A stretch of DNA of 55,451 nucleotides, from NCBI RefSeq assembly GCF_001556515.1, contig NZ_LSJA01000018.1:1-55451 (forward strand), written 5' to 3'. Both the position numbers and the translations under genes were made by a program. The notes beneath the pieces were generated by a model. The model saw only the letters and a list, made by a program, of their open reading frames with translations. It did not search any database and was not told the origin of the DNA. The stretch's first letter is position 1; every line of letters starts with the position of its first letter. Below, in pieces: positions 37,974 through 45,653 of the stretch. Origin of the DNA: Caulobacter sp. CCH9-E1. Lineage in GTDB: Bacteria; Pseudomonadota; Alphaproteobacteria; Caulobacterales; Caulobacteraceae.

Positions 37974-38350
37974 ATGTCCTTCATCGGAGCCGATGGGCTC
38001 ATCGGCGCGGCGTCGGGTTGGGGCGTCGTCCCCGTGGCCGCGCCGCCCTGGCGCATGGCGTGGTGATCCATCTCCTGACGATGATGGCGTTCCATCGTCG
38101 CCGCGTCGTGATCGGCGTCATGTTGCCCGGCGGCGTTGTTCGAAGGCGCCGTCGAGCCGCCGACGCCGGGATCCGGATCGGCGGCGCTGGGGACCGGGGC
38201 CGCGGCGGGCGACGGGGCCGGGGCCTGGACCGAGGCCGCGGGCGGCGGGGGCTCAGCGCCCTTGTCGCCGCAGGCGGTGAGGGCGAGCGCCGCGGCGCCG
38301 ATCACAAGCGCCTGGATGGGCGCGCGAAGTGTGTGGCGGATGTCGATCAT
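37970..38350 (-). CDS. Met/His-containing lipoprotein
   Basis: A 126-residue product. MIDIRHTLRAPIQALVIGAA leads to the lipobox LALTAC with the lipidated Cys. An Ala/Pro linker is followed by QHDADHDAATMERHHRQEMD with HHAMRQ and the tail PMSPSAPMKDM. It is probably a periplasmic copper ligand. I chose ATG at 38350 because GGAGGAAC precedes it; an upstream in-frame ATG at 38374 lacks one. It is the first gene of the run to the reductase (GTGA overlap). The PMKDM tail is shared with 33276-33635. Confidence 0.7.
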   Translation of the reverse strand: MIDIRHTLRAPIQALVIGAAALALTACGDKGAEPPPPAASVQAPAPSPAAAPVPSAADPDPGVGGSTAPSNNAAGQHDADHDAATMERHHRQEMDHHAMRQGGAATGTTPQPDAAPMSPSAPMKDM

Positions 38351-38430
38351 GGCAAGTTCCTCCCTGGAGATCATGGGCTCGACACCGATGGCCTTCGCCG
38401 CGGACGGGCGCGCCAGGGGCGAGCGGTGGA

Positions 38431-38448
38431 GCCGGCGAGGTCGCCGGC
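38431..38448. promoter_or_regulatory. Perfect 8-bp inverted repeat ahead of the lipoprotein/conduit operon
   Basis: GCCGGCGA and TCGCCGGC flank two bases, 35 bases after the CueR-like gene and about 80 before the lipoprotein start. On the minus strand TTGGCC precedes it. It may be the operator of the CueR-like protein or a simple terminator hairpin. The absence of a T-tract leaves both open. Confidence 0.35.
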
Positions 38449-38482
38449 CAAGGATTGACGTGTCGCCGCGCGCCCGGGCGGG

Positions 38483-38932
38483 TCAGAGCGCCTCCCGCGG
38501 TGCGTCGCCGCGGGCGTCCGACCGCCGGACCCGTCTTTCGGCGAGGAAGGCCAGGATCGGACAGTCCGAGGCCGCCACGTCCATCGGGCAATCGTCGGCC
38601 AGCGCGCTGAGCACGTCACGGATATCCGACAGCCGCTGAATGCGGCGTTCGGCGTCGCGGATCTTCTCGCGGGTGATCTCCAGCACCGCCGACGCCTTGG
38701 CGGTGTCGGAGGCTTGAAGCGCGAGCAGGTCGGCGGTTTCGGCGAGCGTGAAGCCGAGCTCCTGCGCGGCCCGGATGAAATGGAGCCGCAGGAGGTCGGC
38801 GTCCTCATAGACACGGTAGCCGGCGCCGGTCCTGCCCGGATCGCGCAGCAGGCCGGTGCGCTCGTAGTACCGGATCGTATCGCGCCGCACGCCGGCGGCT
38901 GCGGCGAACGCGCCGATCTTGAAGGTCGTCAT
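38483..38932 (-). CDS. CueR-like MerR-family regulator
   Basis: A 149-residue MerR-family protein. The wHTH is FKIGAFAAAAGVRRDTIRYYERTGLL. The metal loop has C115 and C124 (DDCPMDVAASDCPIL). There is no Cys in the dimer helix where mercury- and zinc-type members have one, which points to monovalent Cu/Ag sensing. ATG at 38932; an in-frame upstream start at 38968 is possible. It lies directly upstream of the lipoprotein/conduit operon on the same strand, its likely target. Confidence 0.85.
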   Translation of the reverse strand: MTTFKIGAFAAAAGVRRDTIRYYERTGLLRDPGRTGAGYRVYEDADLLRLHFIRAAQELGFTLAETADLLALQASDTAKASAVLEITREKIRDAERRIQRLSDIRDVLSALADDCPMDVAASDCPILAFLAERRVRRSDARGDAPREAL

Positions 38933-39048
38933 GATACTCGTCGCCTCGCTCGTTGGACGAAAGCCCAAGGTCAGCGGAGGGGCGCGCCCGCCGGTCGCTC
39001 CGGCGAGACGGCGTGGGCCATCCCGCCGCTGGCGAACCGATCGCCCGC

Positions 39049-39402
39049 TCAGTTCTTGCGCAGCTCGACGATGTCGTGCTTGGCCGGCGTACCGTCGGCG
39101 ACCGTGACATGGGCGAAGTGGTCGTCGAAGACGTGGTCGATCTTCACGTGCCCGACGAGGTCGCGCCGATAGGACGGCGGGGCCTTGTTGGGCCCCGGCA
39201 GCTGCTTGACGCGGTAGACTTCCAGGGTCTGGCCGACCTCGGCGCCGTCCGCCTTGCCGATGCAGATCACGGTGCCGTTGCTGTCGTTCGCGACGATCGA
39301 GCCCTTCATGATGAAGGTGTGGCCGATCCCTTGCGCCAGAACCGGCGTTGCAACGAGCATCGCGATGCCGGCCAAGCCGGCGATGACGGACGTCTTGATC
39401 AT
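39049..39402 (-). CDS. Exported beta-rich hypothetical protein
   Basis: A 117-residue product with signal peptide MIKTSVIAGLAGIAMLVATPVLA. The mature part (GSIVANDSNGTVICIGKADG, then VGQTLEVYRV, then GHVKIDHVFDDHFAHVTVADG) looks like a small SH3-like or OB-like beta barrel, similar in style to the C-terminal domain of FlgT-type proteins. I cannot assign a function. A strong ribosome site (AAGGAGTC) precedes the ATG. The leader carries a TACGTA palindrome about 120 bases upstream. Confidence 0.65.
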   Translation of the reverse strand: MIKTSVIAGLAGIAMLVATPVLAQGIGHTFIMKGSIVANDSNGTVICIGKADGAEVGQTLEVYRVKQLPGPNKAPPSYRRDLVGHVKIDHVFDDHFAHVTVADGTPAKHDIVELRKN

Positions 39403-39856
39403 CTTTGACTCCTTAGATGAATAGGTTTGGAGATGAGTAGATGCGCCGCCGTTTGATCTTCGACGGGAAGAAGTTGTTCTTCGAGTCAGGGACTAGGGTC
39501 CTACGTCCCGGGTCGGAATACGTAGATTCCGAAGCGCAGGTTTTGGCCCTCGTCTCGCGCGACGGGGCGCCAGGCCGCGGCGGCGATCGCGCCGCTCCGA
39601 ACCTCGGCCGTCCTGGGCGCGGGCGCGTCCCCCCGGGGGGCGATCGCCATGCGGGGCCGGGGCGTGCGTGGCTTTCACCCGCGCCCGAGCGTCGCCAGCG
39701 GCCCAACACCTGTGGATCCGTGCGGACGTTTTCAGCATATGGTTTTTCTCCGCGTCGTGCGCCGGACGCACGGCCGGCCCGGGGGCGCGTCGCGCCTGAG
39801 GTGAGGGGTTGGACCGCGGGCCGCGTATGTAGGCGTGCAGAGTCAGGGGATCGACG
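39403..39856. other. 454-base divergent intergenic region
   Basis: Separates the exported protein (minus) from the anti-sigma-like gene (plus). No gene can be supported. It contains GGAATACGTAGATTCC at 39515-39530 and, just before it, CTACGTCCCGGG, a related half-site. A near-palindromic A/T-richer patch lies at 39420-39490. Promoters for both directions must lie here. Confidence 0.5.
39515..39530. promoter_or_regulatory. Extended TACGTA palindrome
   Basis: GGAATACGTAGATTCC is an imperfect 16-base inverted repeat with TACGTA at 39519-39524. It is the longest dyad among the five TACGTA sites in the window and a candidate operator for a FixJ-type regulator acting on the gene that starts at 39402. 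Confidence 0.45.
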
Positions 39857-40144
39857 ATGAGCGACCAGCTCGACGAACTTTTCGAGGCGTTGCGGCGCCA
39901 GCCGCACGCCCAGCTGCCCGGCCTGGAAGGCCAGGTGTGGGCCAGGATCGACAGCTGGCGCGACGGCCGGCGCGCGGCGAACGCGCTCGTGCCGCTGCGC
40001 GCGGCCTCGGTGGTGGCGGCCCTGGGCCTGGGCATGGTCGGCGGCAGTCTCGCGGCCAACGCCGCCGCGCGCGCCCCCTCCGAGATCTCGGCGTTTTCGG
40101 TCGACGCGCACCTGGCGCCGTCGACCCTGCTCGGCGGGCGCTGA
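39857..40144 (+). CDS. Small membrane protein, CnrY-like anti-sigma candidate
   Basis: A 95-residue product with a soluble N-terminus (MSDQLDELFEALRRQPHAQL) and one membrane helix (about 49-68, ASVVAALGLGMVGGSLAANA). Short cytoplasmic tails before one helix are how CnrY/NccY-type anti-sigma factors look. It stands two bases before a CnrX-like sensor and then an ECF sigma gene, the same three parts as cnrYXH. Sequence similarity to CnrY itself cannot be judged by eye, so the assignment rests on context. Confidence 0.6.
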   Translation: MSDQLDELFEALRRQPHAQLPGLEGQVWARIDSWRDGRRAANALVPLRAASVVAALGLGMVGGSLAANAAARAPSEISAFSVDAHLAPSTLLGGR

Positions 40145-40145
40145 C

Positions 40146-40586
40146 ATGCGCCGGATCTCGCGCGGGGCGGCCCTGACCGTCGTCCTGGCGCTGCTGGCCG
40201 GGATCGCCGGCGGCTGGCTCGGCTCGGGCCGGTTCTTGCCGATGCATCACGCCCAGTCGCTGCACGAGATGGTTCACCACGAGCTGAAGCTCAGCCCGGA
40301 TCAGGATCGCCGGCTCGAGGCGCTCGAACAGGATTTCGCCGTGCGTCGCCGCGCCCGGGAGGCCGAGCTGCGCGCGGCCAACGCCCAACTGGCCGCCGCC
40401 ATCCAGGCGCGCCACGAATACGGGCCCGAGGTCGAGGCCGCGGTCGAGCGTTTCCATGTCGCCATGGGGGCGCTGCAGCTGGAGACGGTCCAGCACGTCC
40501 TGGCGATGCGTAAGGTGCTGACCCCCGAGCAGGCGGCCAAATTCGACCGCCGCGTCAGCGAGGCGCTCACGAACGAGACGCCGTGA
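40146..40586 (+). CDS. Periplasmic heavy-metal sensor (CnrX/ZraP/CpxP-like)
   Basis: A 146-residue product: an N-terminal anchor helix (TVVLALLAGIAGGWLGSG), then FLPMHHAQSLHEMVHHELKL with several His and Met that can bind a metal. A long helical hairpin follows (QDRRLEALEQDFAVRRRARE onward). Members sense periplasmic metal and relay it to an anti-sigma factor. The gene is flanked by the anti-sigma candidate and the ECF sigma (GTGA overlap). Confidence 0.8.
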   Translation: MRRISRGAALTVVLALLAGIAGGWLGSGRFLPMHHAQSLHEMVHHELKLSPDQDRRLEALEQDFAVRRRAREAELRAANAQLAAAIQARHEYGPEVEAAVERFHVAMGALQLETVQHVLAMRKVLTPEQAAKFDRRVSEALTNETP

Positions 40587-41155
40587 CCGCCGGCCTTGGC
40601 GAGGACGAGGACGGCGCGCTGGCCAGGCGCGCGGCGCGCGGCGACGAGCGCGCCTTCAGCACGCTGATGCGGCGTCACAAGGGCGCCTTGCACGCCTTCG
40701 CCCGGCGCCATGTCGGCGACTCCGAAGCCGCCCACGAGGTGGTGCAGGAAAGCTTCGTGGCCGCCTGGAAGGCGCTGGATCGCTATGATCCGACCCGGCC
40801 GTTCGGCGCCTGGATGCGGGCCATCGTCCTGAACAAGTGCCGCGACCGGGGGCGTCGCCTGCTGGTTCGGCGGCTGATCCTGGGCGAGCGGTCGATCGAC
40901 GCGCCAGGCGCGCCCGATCCCGCCGACCCCGCGCCGGGCCCCGAGGCGGCGAGTCTGCGCGCCGAACAACTGTCGCGCCTGGAGGCGGCGATCGCGCGCC
41001 TGCCCGACCAGCTCAAGGAGCCGCTGATCCTCACCTATCTGGAAGGCTATTCACAACAGGACGCCGCGGCGGTCCTGGGCGTCAGCGTCAAGACCATCGA
41101 GATGCGCGCCTATCGCGCCCGCAAGCGGCTGGCCGACTGGCTGGTCGATCCCTGA
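40583..41155 (+). CDS. ECF sigma factor (CnrH-like)
   Basis: A 190-residue RNA polymerase sigma factor. Region 2 includes MRRHKGALHAFARRHVGDS and HEVVQESFVAAWKALDRYDP. Region 4 includes ARLPDQLKEPLILTYLEGYS and the HTH QQDAAAVLGVSVKTIEMRAY. GTG at 40583 overlaps the sensor stop. It most likely drives the adjacent copA-copB genes starting at 41270 when the sensor meets copper, by analogy with CnrH. The target promoter sequence was not identified. Confidence 0.9.
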   Translation: MTAGLGEDEDGALARRAARGDERAFSTLMRRHKGALHAFARRHVGDSEAAHEVVQESFVAAWKALDRYDPTRPFGAWMRAIVLNKCRDRGRRLLVRRLILGERSIDAPGAPDPADPAPGPEAASLRAEQLSRLEAAIARLPDQLKEPLILTYLEGYSQQDAAAVLGVSVKTIEMRAYRARKRLADWLVDP

Positions 41156-41269
41156 CTTTTTTCGCCCGCCGGCGAGGGGGGCGACGGTTTGGCGCGTAGC
41201 CACCTAAGAGATCGCGTCGCGGCCGTCCCTCACGGCCTGCCGCCGGCGCGTCATCGTCAAAGGGCTGTC

Positions 41270-43111
41270 ATGCTTCGATCCAGCGCGGCTTTCGATCGCC
41301 GTCGTTTTCTCCAATCGCTCGCCGTCCTCGGCGGCGGCGCCACCCTGGCGAGCCTGCTGCCGTCCTGGGCGCGCGCGGCGGGCGATCCCGGCCGCGCGCC
41401 GGCCGCCCTTTCGGGCGAGGACATCAAGCTGACCATCGGCCACACGCCGATCACGGTCGACGGCAAGGCCGGCCACGCCGTGACGATCAACGGCACGGTT
41501 CCTGGCCCGCTGATCCGGCTGAAGGAAGGCCAGCATGTCCGCCTGTCGGTGACCAACACGCTCGACGAGGACACCTCGATCCACTGGCACGGCCTGCTCG
41601 TGCCCTTCCAGATGGACGGCGTGCCCGGCGTCAGCTTCCCGGGCGTCAAGCCCGGCGAGACCTTCACCTACGAATTCCAGGTCCGCCAGGCGGGCACCTA
41701 TTGGTACCACAGCCATTCGGGCCTGCAGGAGCAGATGGGCCACTATGGGCCCATTATCATCGATCCGGTCGGTCCTGATCCGGTGGCCTTCGACCGCGAG
41801 CACGTCGTGGTGCTGTCGGACTTCAGCCGCCTGCACCCGCACCAGATCTTCAAGAAGCTCAAGCAGCAGAGCGGCGCATTCAACTACCAGCGCCAGACCC
41901 TCGCTGGGCTTCTGGCCGGCAAGGACCAGACCCTGGCCGAGCGCCTGGACTGGGCCAAGATGCTGATGGACCCGACCGACATCTCCGACGTCACCGGCGC
42001 GGCCTACACCTTCCTGGTCAATGGCCATGGCCCCGCGGACAACTGGACGGCGCTGTTCGCGCCCGGCGAGCGCGTGCGCCTGCGGTTCATCAACGCCGCG
42101 GCCCAGTCGGTCTTCAACGTCCGCATCCCGGGGCTGCGCATGACCGTGGTCGCCGCCGACGGCCAGCACGTGCGGCCCGTCGAGGTCGACGAGTTCCAGA
42201 TCGGCAACGCCGAGACCTATGACGTGATCGTCCAGCCCGCCGAAGACAAGGCCTTCACGATCGTGTCGGAGTCGGTCGACCGCTCTGGGTTGGGCCGCGC
42301 CACCCTGGCGCCGCGGCTGGGCATGAGCGCCGAGGTCCCGCCGCCGCGCGAGCGGCCGCTGACCACCATGCGCGACATGGGCATGGATATGGAGGGAATG
42401 GACATGGGGGGCATGGACCATGGCTCCACGGACATGTCCGGCATGGATCACGCGGCCATGGGCGCCAAGGCCGCGACCCCCGCGCCCGGCATGGCGCCGC
42501 CGCGCCAGCGCGGAAGCGACGTGATGGGCAAGATGGACAACGGCGGCATGGACATGTCCATGCGCAATCCGGACAACGCGCCTCAGGTCAGGCTCGGTCC
42601 GGGCGTGCAGTCGATCGCGCCGATGCCGATGGATCGCACCGGCGAGCCTGGCCAGGGCCTCGAAAGCGTCGGCCACCGGGTCTTGGTCTATCGCGACCTG
42701 GTGGCCCTCGAGCCGAATCCCGACCCGCGCGCCCCGGAGCGATCCCTCGAGATTCACCTGACCGGCAACATGGAGCGGTTCATGTGGGGGTTTGACGGGC
42801 GCAAGTTCAGCGATAGGCCGCCGCCCTACGCCTTCCGCCACGGCGAGCGGGTCCGGGTCACCCTGGTCAACGACACCATGATGGCCCACCCCATCCACCT
42901 GCACGGCCACTTCTTCGAACTGGCCTTCGGACCGGCGGGCCACATGCCGCGCAAGCACACCGTCATCGTCCTGCCCGGCGGCCGCGTCAGCTTCGACTTC
43001 ACCGCCGAGACCGGCGACTGGGCCTTCCACTGCCACATGCTCTATCACATGCACGCGGGGATGTTTCAGGTCTTCAGCGTGCGCGACACCCCCGCGGAGG
43101 GCGCGCGATGA
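41270..43111 (+). CDS. copA: CopA/PcoA multicopper oxidase (copy 2)
   Basis: A Tat-exported multicopper oxidase (signal DRRRFLQSLAVLGGGATLAS), 613 residues. Ligand motifs SIHWHG, TYWYHSHS, AHPIHLHG and AFHCHMLYHMHAGM are complete. It carries a much longer Met-rich insert than copy 1 (MRDMGMDMEGMDMGGMDHGS and further repeats, about residues 367-430), as in plasmid-type PcoA. ATG at 41270 follows AAAGGG. A frame upstream to 41189 is open but lacks a ribosome site. copB follows with an ATGA overlap. Confidence 0.95.
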   Translation: MLRSSAAFDRRRFLQSLAVLGGGATLASLLPSWARAAGDPGRAPAALSGEDIKLTIGHTPITVDGKAGHAVTINGTVPGPLIRLKEGQHVRLSVTNTLDEDTSIHWHGLLVPFQMDGVPGVSFPGVKPGETFTYEFQVRQAGTYWYHSHSGLQEQMGHYGPIIIDPVGPDPVAFDREHVVVLSDFSRLHPHQIFKKLKQQSGAFNYQRQTLAGLLAGKDQTLAERLDWAKMLMDPTDISDVTGAAYTFLVNGHGPADNWTALFAPGERVRLRFINAAAQSVFNVRIPGLRMTVVAADGQHVRPVEVDEFQIGNAETYDVIVQPAEDKAFTIVSESVDRSGLGRATLAPRLGMSAEVPPPRERPLTTMRDMGMDMEGMDMGGMDHGSTDMSGMDHAAMGAKAATPAPGMAPPRQRGSDVMGKMDNGGMDMSMRNPDNAPQVRLGPGVQSIAPMPMDRTGEPGQGLESVGHRVLVYRDLVALEPNPDPRAPERSLEIHLTGNMERFMWGFDGRKFSDRPPPYAFRHGERVRVTLVNDTMMAHPIHLHGHFFELAFGPAGHMPRKHTVIVLPGGRVSFDFTAETGDWAFHCHMLYHMHAGMFQVFSVRDTPAEGAR

Positions 43112-44148
43112 AGGCCTCGCTGATCGCCCTCTTGCCGGTCCTGTGGGCCGCGCCGGCCCTGGCCCAGCACGCCGGCCACGCCGGCGCGCCAGCCGCGCCC
43201 AGTTCCAAGCCTGCGCCGGCGGCCCCGCCTCCAGCCGCCGACCCCCATGCCGGACACGACATGGGCGCCATGCCGGCCATGGCCATGCCTCAGACGCAGG
43301 TCGCGCCGGCGACCGACCCCCACGCCGGCCACGACATGGGCGCCATGCCCGGCCTGGCTGTCTCCGGTCAATCGGAACGCCCGGCCGAAGCGATGGGACC
43401 GCCGCCCTTGCCCGATCACGAAACAGCTCCGCCGGCGCCGCCCACCGACCATCTGGCCGACAGGGTCTTCGATCCGGCCGCCATGGACCGGGCTCGCGCC
43501 GTGCTCCGGCAGGAGCATGGCGGCGCCCAGGTCTCGCAGGTGATGGCCAACCTCCTGGAATACCGCGCCCAGGCCGGGGGCAACGGCTATCACTGGGACG
43601 GCGAGGCTTGGTTCGGCGGCGACCTCAATCGCCTGGTGATCAAATCCGAGGGCGAGGGCGGCCGTCACGGCGTTCAGGCCAGCGAGGTGCAGGCGCTCTA
43701 TTCCAGGCCCGTGGCGCTCTATACCGACTTGCAGGTGGGCTTGCGCCAGGATGTCGAGCCCAAGTCGCGCACCTATGCCGCCGTCGGGTTCGAAACCCTG
43801 TTGCCCTACTGGATCGAGGCGGGCGGAGCGGTGTTCGTTTCCAGCAAGGGCGATGTCCTCGCGCGCGCCGAAGGGGCGATCGACTGGCGCCTCACCCAGC
43901 GCCTGATCCTGCAGCCGCGCACCGAACTCAACTTCGCCGCCCAAGACATCCCCGCAGCGGCGATCGGTTCGGGGCTCTCGAGCGGCGAGCTCGGATTGCG
44001 CCTTCGCTATGAGGTTCGGCGCCAATTCGCGCCATATGTCGGCGTCGCCCTATCCAAGCGGTTCGGGCGCGCCGCGGACTTCGCCCGGCTGCGCGGCGAC
44101 GAGGTCACCGAGACCAGTTTCGTGCTCGGCCTGAGGGCCTGGTTTTGA
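43108..44148 (+). CDS. copB: CopB/PcoB outer-membrane protein (copy 2)
   Basis: A 346-residue product with signal peptide MKASLIALLPVLWAAPALA. The mature start contains two near-identical DPHAGHDMGAMP repeats and other Met/His clusters. The barrel domain begins near LLEYRAQAGGNGYHWDGEAW and ends FVLGLRAWF. ATG at 43108 overlaps the copA stop. It would sequester copper at the outer membrane alongside CopA. Confidence 0.94.
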   Translation: MKASLIALLPVLWAAPALAQHAGHAGAPAAPSSKPAPAAPPPAADPHAGHDMGAMPAMAMPQTQVAPATDPHAGHDMGAMPGLAVSGQSERPAEAMGPPPLPDHETAPPAPPTDHLADRVFDPAAMDRARAVLRQEHGGAQVSQVMANLLEYRAQAGGNGYHWDGEAWFGGDLNRLVIKSEGEGGRHGVQASEVQALYSRPVALYTDLQVGLRQDVEPKSRTYAAVGFETLLPYWIEAGGAVFVSSKGDVLARAEGAIDWRLTQRLILQPRTELNFAAQDIPAAAIGSGLSSGELGLRLRYEVRRQFAPYVGVALSKRFGRAADFARLRGDEVTETSFVLGLRAWF

Positions 44149-44171
44149 CCATCGATCCTAGCGAGGCTTCC

Positions 44172-44487
44172 ATGAAGATGCTTCGCTCTTGCGAGCGCCC
44201 TGACCCTGCTGGCCCAGCCGGCGGCCGCCCAGATGAGCGCTATGGACCCTGCGGCGCATGCGGTTGAGGCGAGCGCGCCGGTCGAGGCGGTCGGCGTCGT
44301 GCGCGCCATCGACGCCAAGGCCGCCAAGATCACTCTGGCCCATGAAGCGATCCCGGCGCTGAAGTGGCCGCCGATGACCATGGCCTTCAAGGTCGCTGAT
44401 CCGACCCTCCTGAAGGGCCTGAGCGTCGGGACCAAGGTGCGCTTCAAGCTGCGGGGCCAGACCATCGTCGGCCTGACCGCGGTCTAG
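44172..44487 (+). pseudogene. CusF-like copper-binding protein, frameshift in the signal peptide
   Basis: The CusF domain is intact (VGVVRAIDAKAAKITLAHEA, then KWPPMTMAFK with the copper W and Met) in the frame that opens at 44233. The matching start ATG at 44172 is one base out of frame. Removing one T from TCTTGCGAGC near 44190 gives MKMLRSASALTLLAQPAAAQ, a clean signal peptide joined to the domain. As it stands, only a cytoplasmic form from 44233 could be made, useless for periplasmic copper. It is either a mutation or a sequence error. Confidence 0.8.
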
Positions 44488-44540
44488 CGCCCATCGGGCC
44501 GGCGCTCGCCGGCTCCAACCATTGCCTCGGGGGAGGGGCC

Positions 44541-45644
44541 ATGTATCCGTCGGACATCCGTCCGCTCACGTCGTTGCGCATCTGCGCGGCGCTGTGGGTG
44601 CTCGTCTATCATTTCCGCAACCACCTGGACCTTGGTCTCGAGCGCTTTGGCCTGGCCGCCAAGGGCTACCTCGGCGTCGACCTCTTCTTCATCCTGTCGG
44701 GTTTCATCCTCAGCCACGTCTATACGCGGGCCTGGGCCGAGCGACGGTTCAACTACGGCTCCTTCCTTTGGGCGCGCCTGGCGCGGGTCTATCCCGTCCA
44801 TCTGGTCACCCTGGCCGCGACGATCGCCATCTGGCTCGCGGCCTTGAAGCTGGGCGTCCGCTTCGATCCCCAGGCGTTCGACCCGCGCATGCTCCCCCAG
44901 CACCTGTTGCTAGTGCATGCCTGGGGCACGACGCCCACCGTGCAATGGAACTTCCCCTCCTGGTCGATCTCGGCTGAGTGGTTCGCCTACCTCGGCTTTC
45001 CGGTCGCGGCCATCGCCTCGGTGTCGCTGAGGCGTTGGCCACGCCTCTTCGTCCTCGCCGTGCTCGCCCTGTTCGTCGCCATGTTCCTGACGGCCCAGGG
45101 GCGCGGGGTGCTGTTCACCGACATGAGCGCCCAGATCGGCGCCTTGCGGATCATCCCGGCCTTCCTGATGGGCGCGGCCCTGCATCGCTTGGGATCGAGC
45201 CTGAGCCTGCCGGCCGGCATGGCCGGATTCGGCGCGCTCGCCGCGACGGTCTGGGTGGCGATCGCCGCCAACCTGCGACTGAGCGATCTCTATATCTGGC
45301 CGGGTCTGGCTATGCTGATCTTCTGCCTGGCCGAGACGTCCAAGGCCGCGAAGCCAGGCGCGATGTCGGCGCCGGCGCTCGTCTATCTCGGCGAGGTCTC
45401 CTACAGCCTCTACATGGTCCACCTTCCGGCCGACATCGTCTATTTCCACGCTCTGGAAAGGCTGGCGCCAGACCTGTCCGGCGCCGGGATCGCCTTGGCC
45501 TGGGCAGGAGCGTTCGTGGCCTGTCAGCTGGCCGCGATGGTCGCCTACCATCTTGTCGAACGGCCTGCGCGTAACTGGTTGCGGGCGCGCGATCCCTTCG
45601 CGCGGCGCCCCACGCCCGAGCCGGCGCACGAACCGGTGCTCTGA
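44541..45644 (+). CDS. Acyltransferase 3 (OafA/YrhL-like), intact
   Basis: A 367-residue multi-pass membrane O-acyltransferase. MYPSDIRPLTSLRICAALWV leads to VLVYHFRNHLDLGLE with the conserved His. VDLFFILSGFILSHVYTRAW and VYLGEVSYSLYMVHLPADI follow. It is closely similar along its length to the frameshifted gene at 1554-2643, so it is probably an ancient or local duplicate. It lies behind the copAB/cusF cluster. The acyl acceptor is unknown and envelope modification is the usual role. Confidence 0.88.
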   Translation: MYPSDIRPLTSLRICAALWVLVYHFRNHLDLGLERFGLAAKGYLGVDLFFILSGFILSHVYTRAWAERRFNYGSFLWARLARVYPVHLVTLAATIAIWLAALKLGVRFDPQAFDPRMLPQHLLLVHAWGTTPTVQWNFPSWSISAEWFAYLGFPVAAIASVSLRRWPRLFVLAVLALFVAMFLTAQGRGVLFTDMSAQIGALRIIPAFLMGAALHRLGSSLSLPAGMAGFGALAATVWVAIAANLRLSDLYIWPGLAMLIFCLAETSKAAKPGAMSAPALVYLGEVSYSLYMVHLPADIVYFHALERLAPDLSGAGIALAWAGAFVACQLAAMVAYHLVERPARNWLRARDPFARRPTPEPAHEPVL

Positions 45645-45653
45645 ACGTTGCGG

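Noticed and set aside
42380..42560. Tandem repeat of Met-Asp-rich codons
   Set aside because: It is the natural Met-rich copper-binding insert of PcoA-type proteins, not an independent DNA repeat.
41204..43054. A 616-codon minus-strand frame opposite copA
   Set aside because: Shadow of the multicopper oxidase; His/Arg/Asp-rich without any family pattern.
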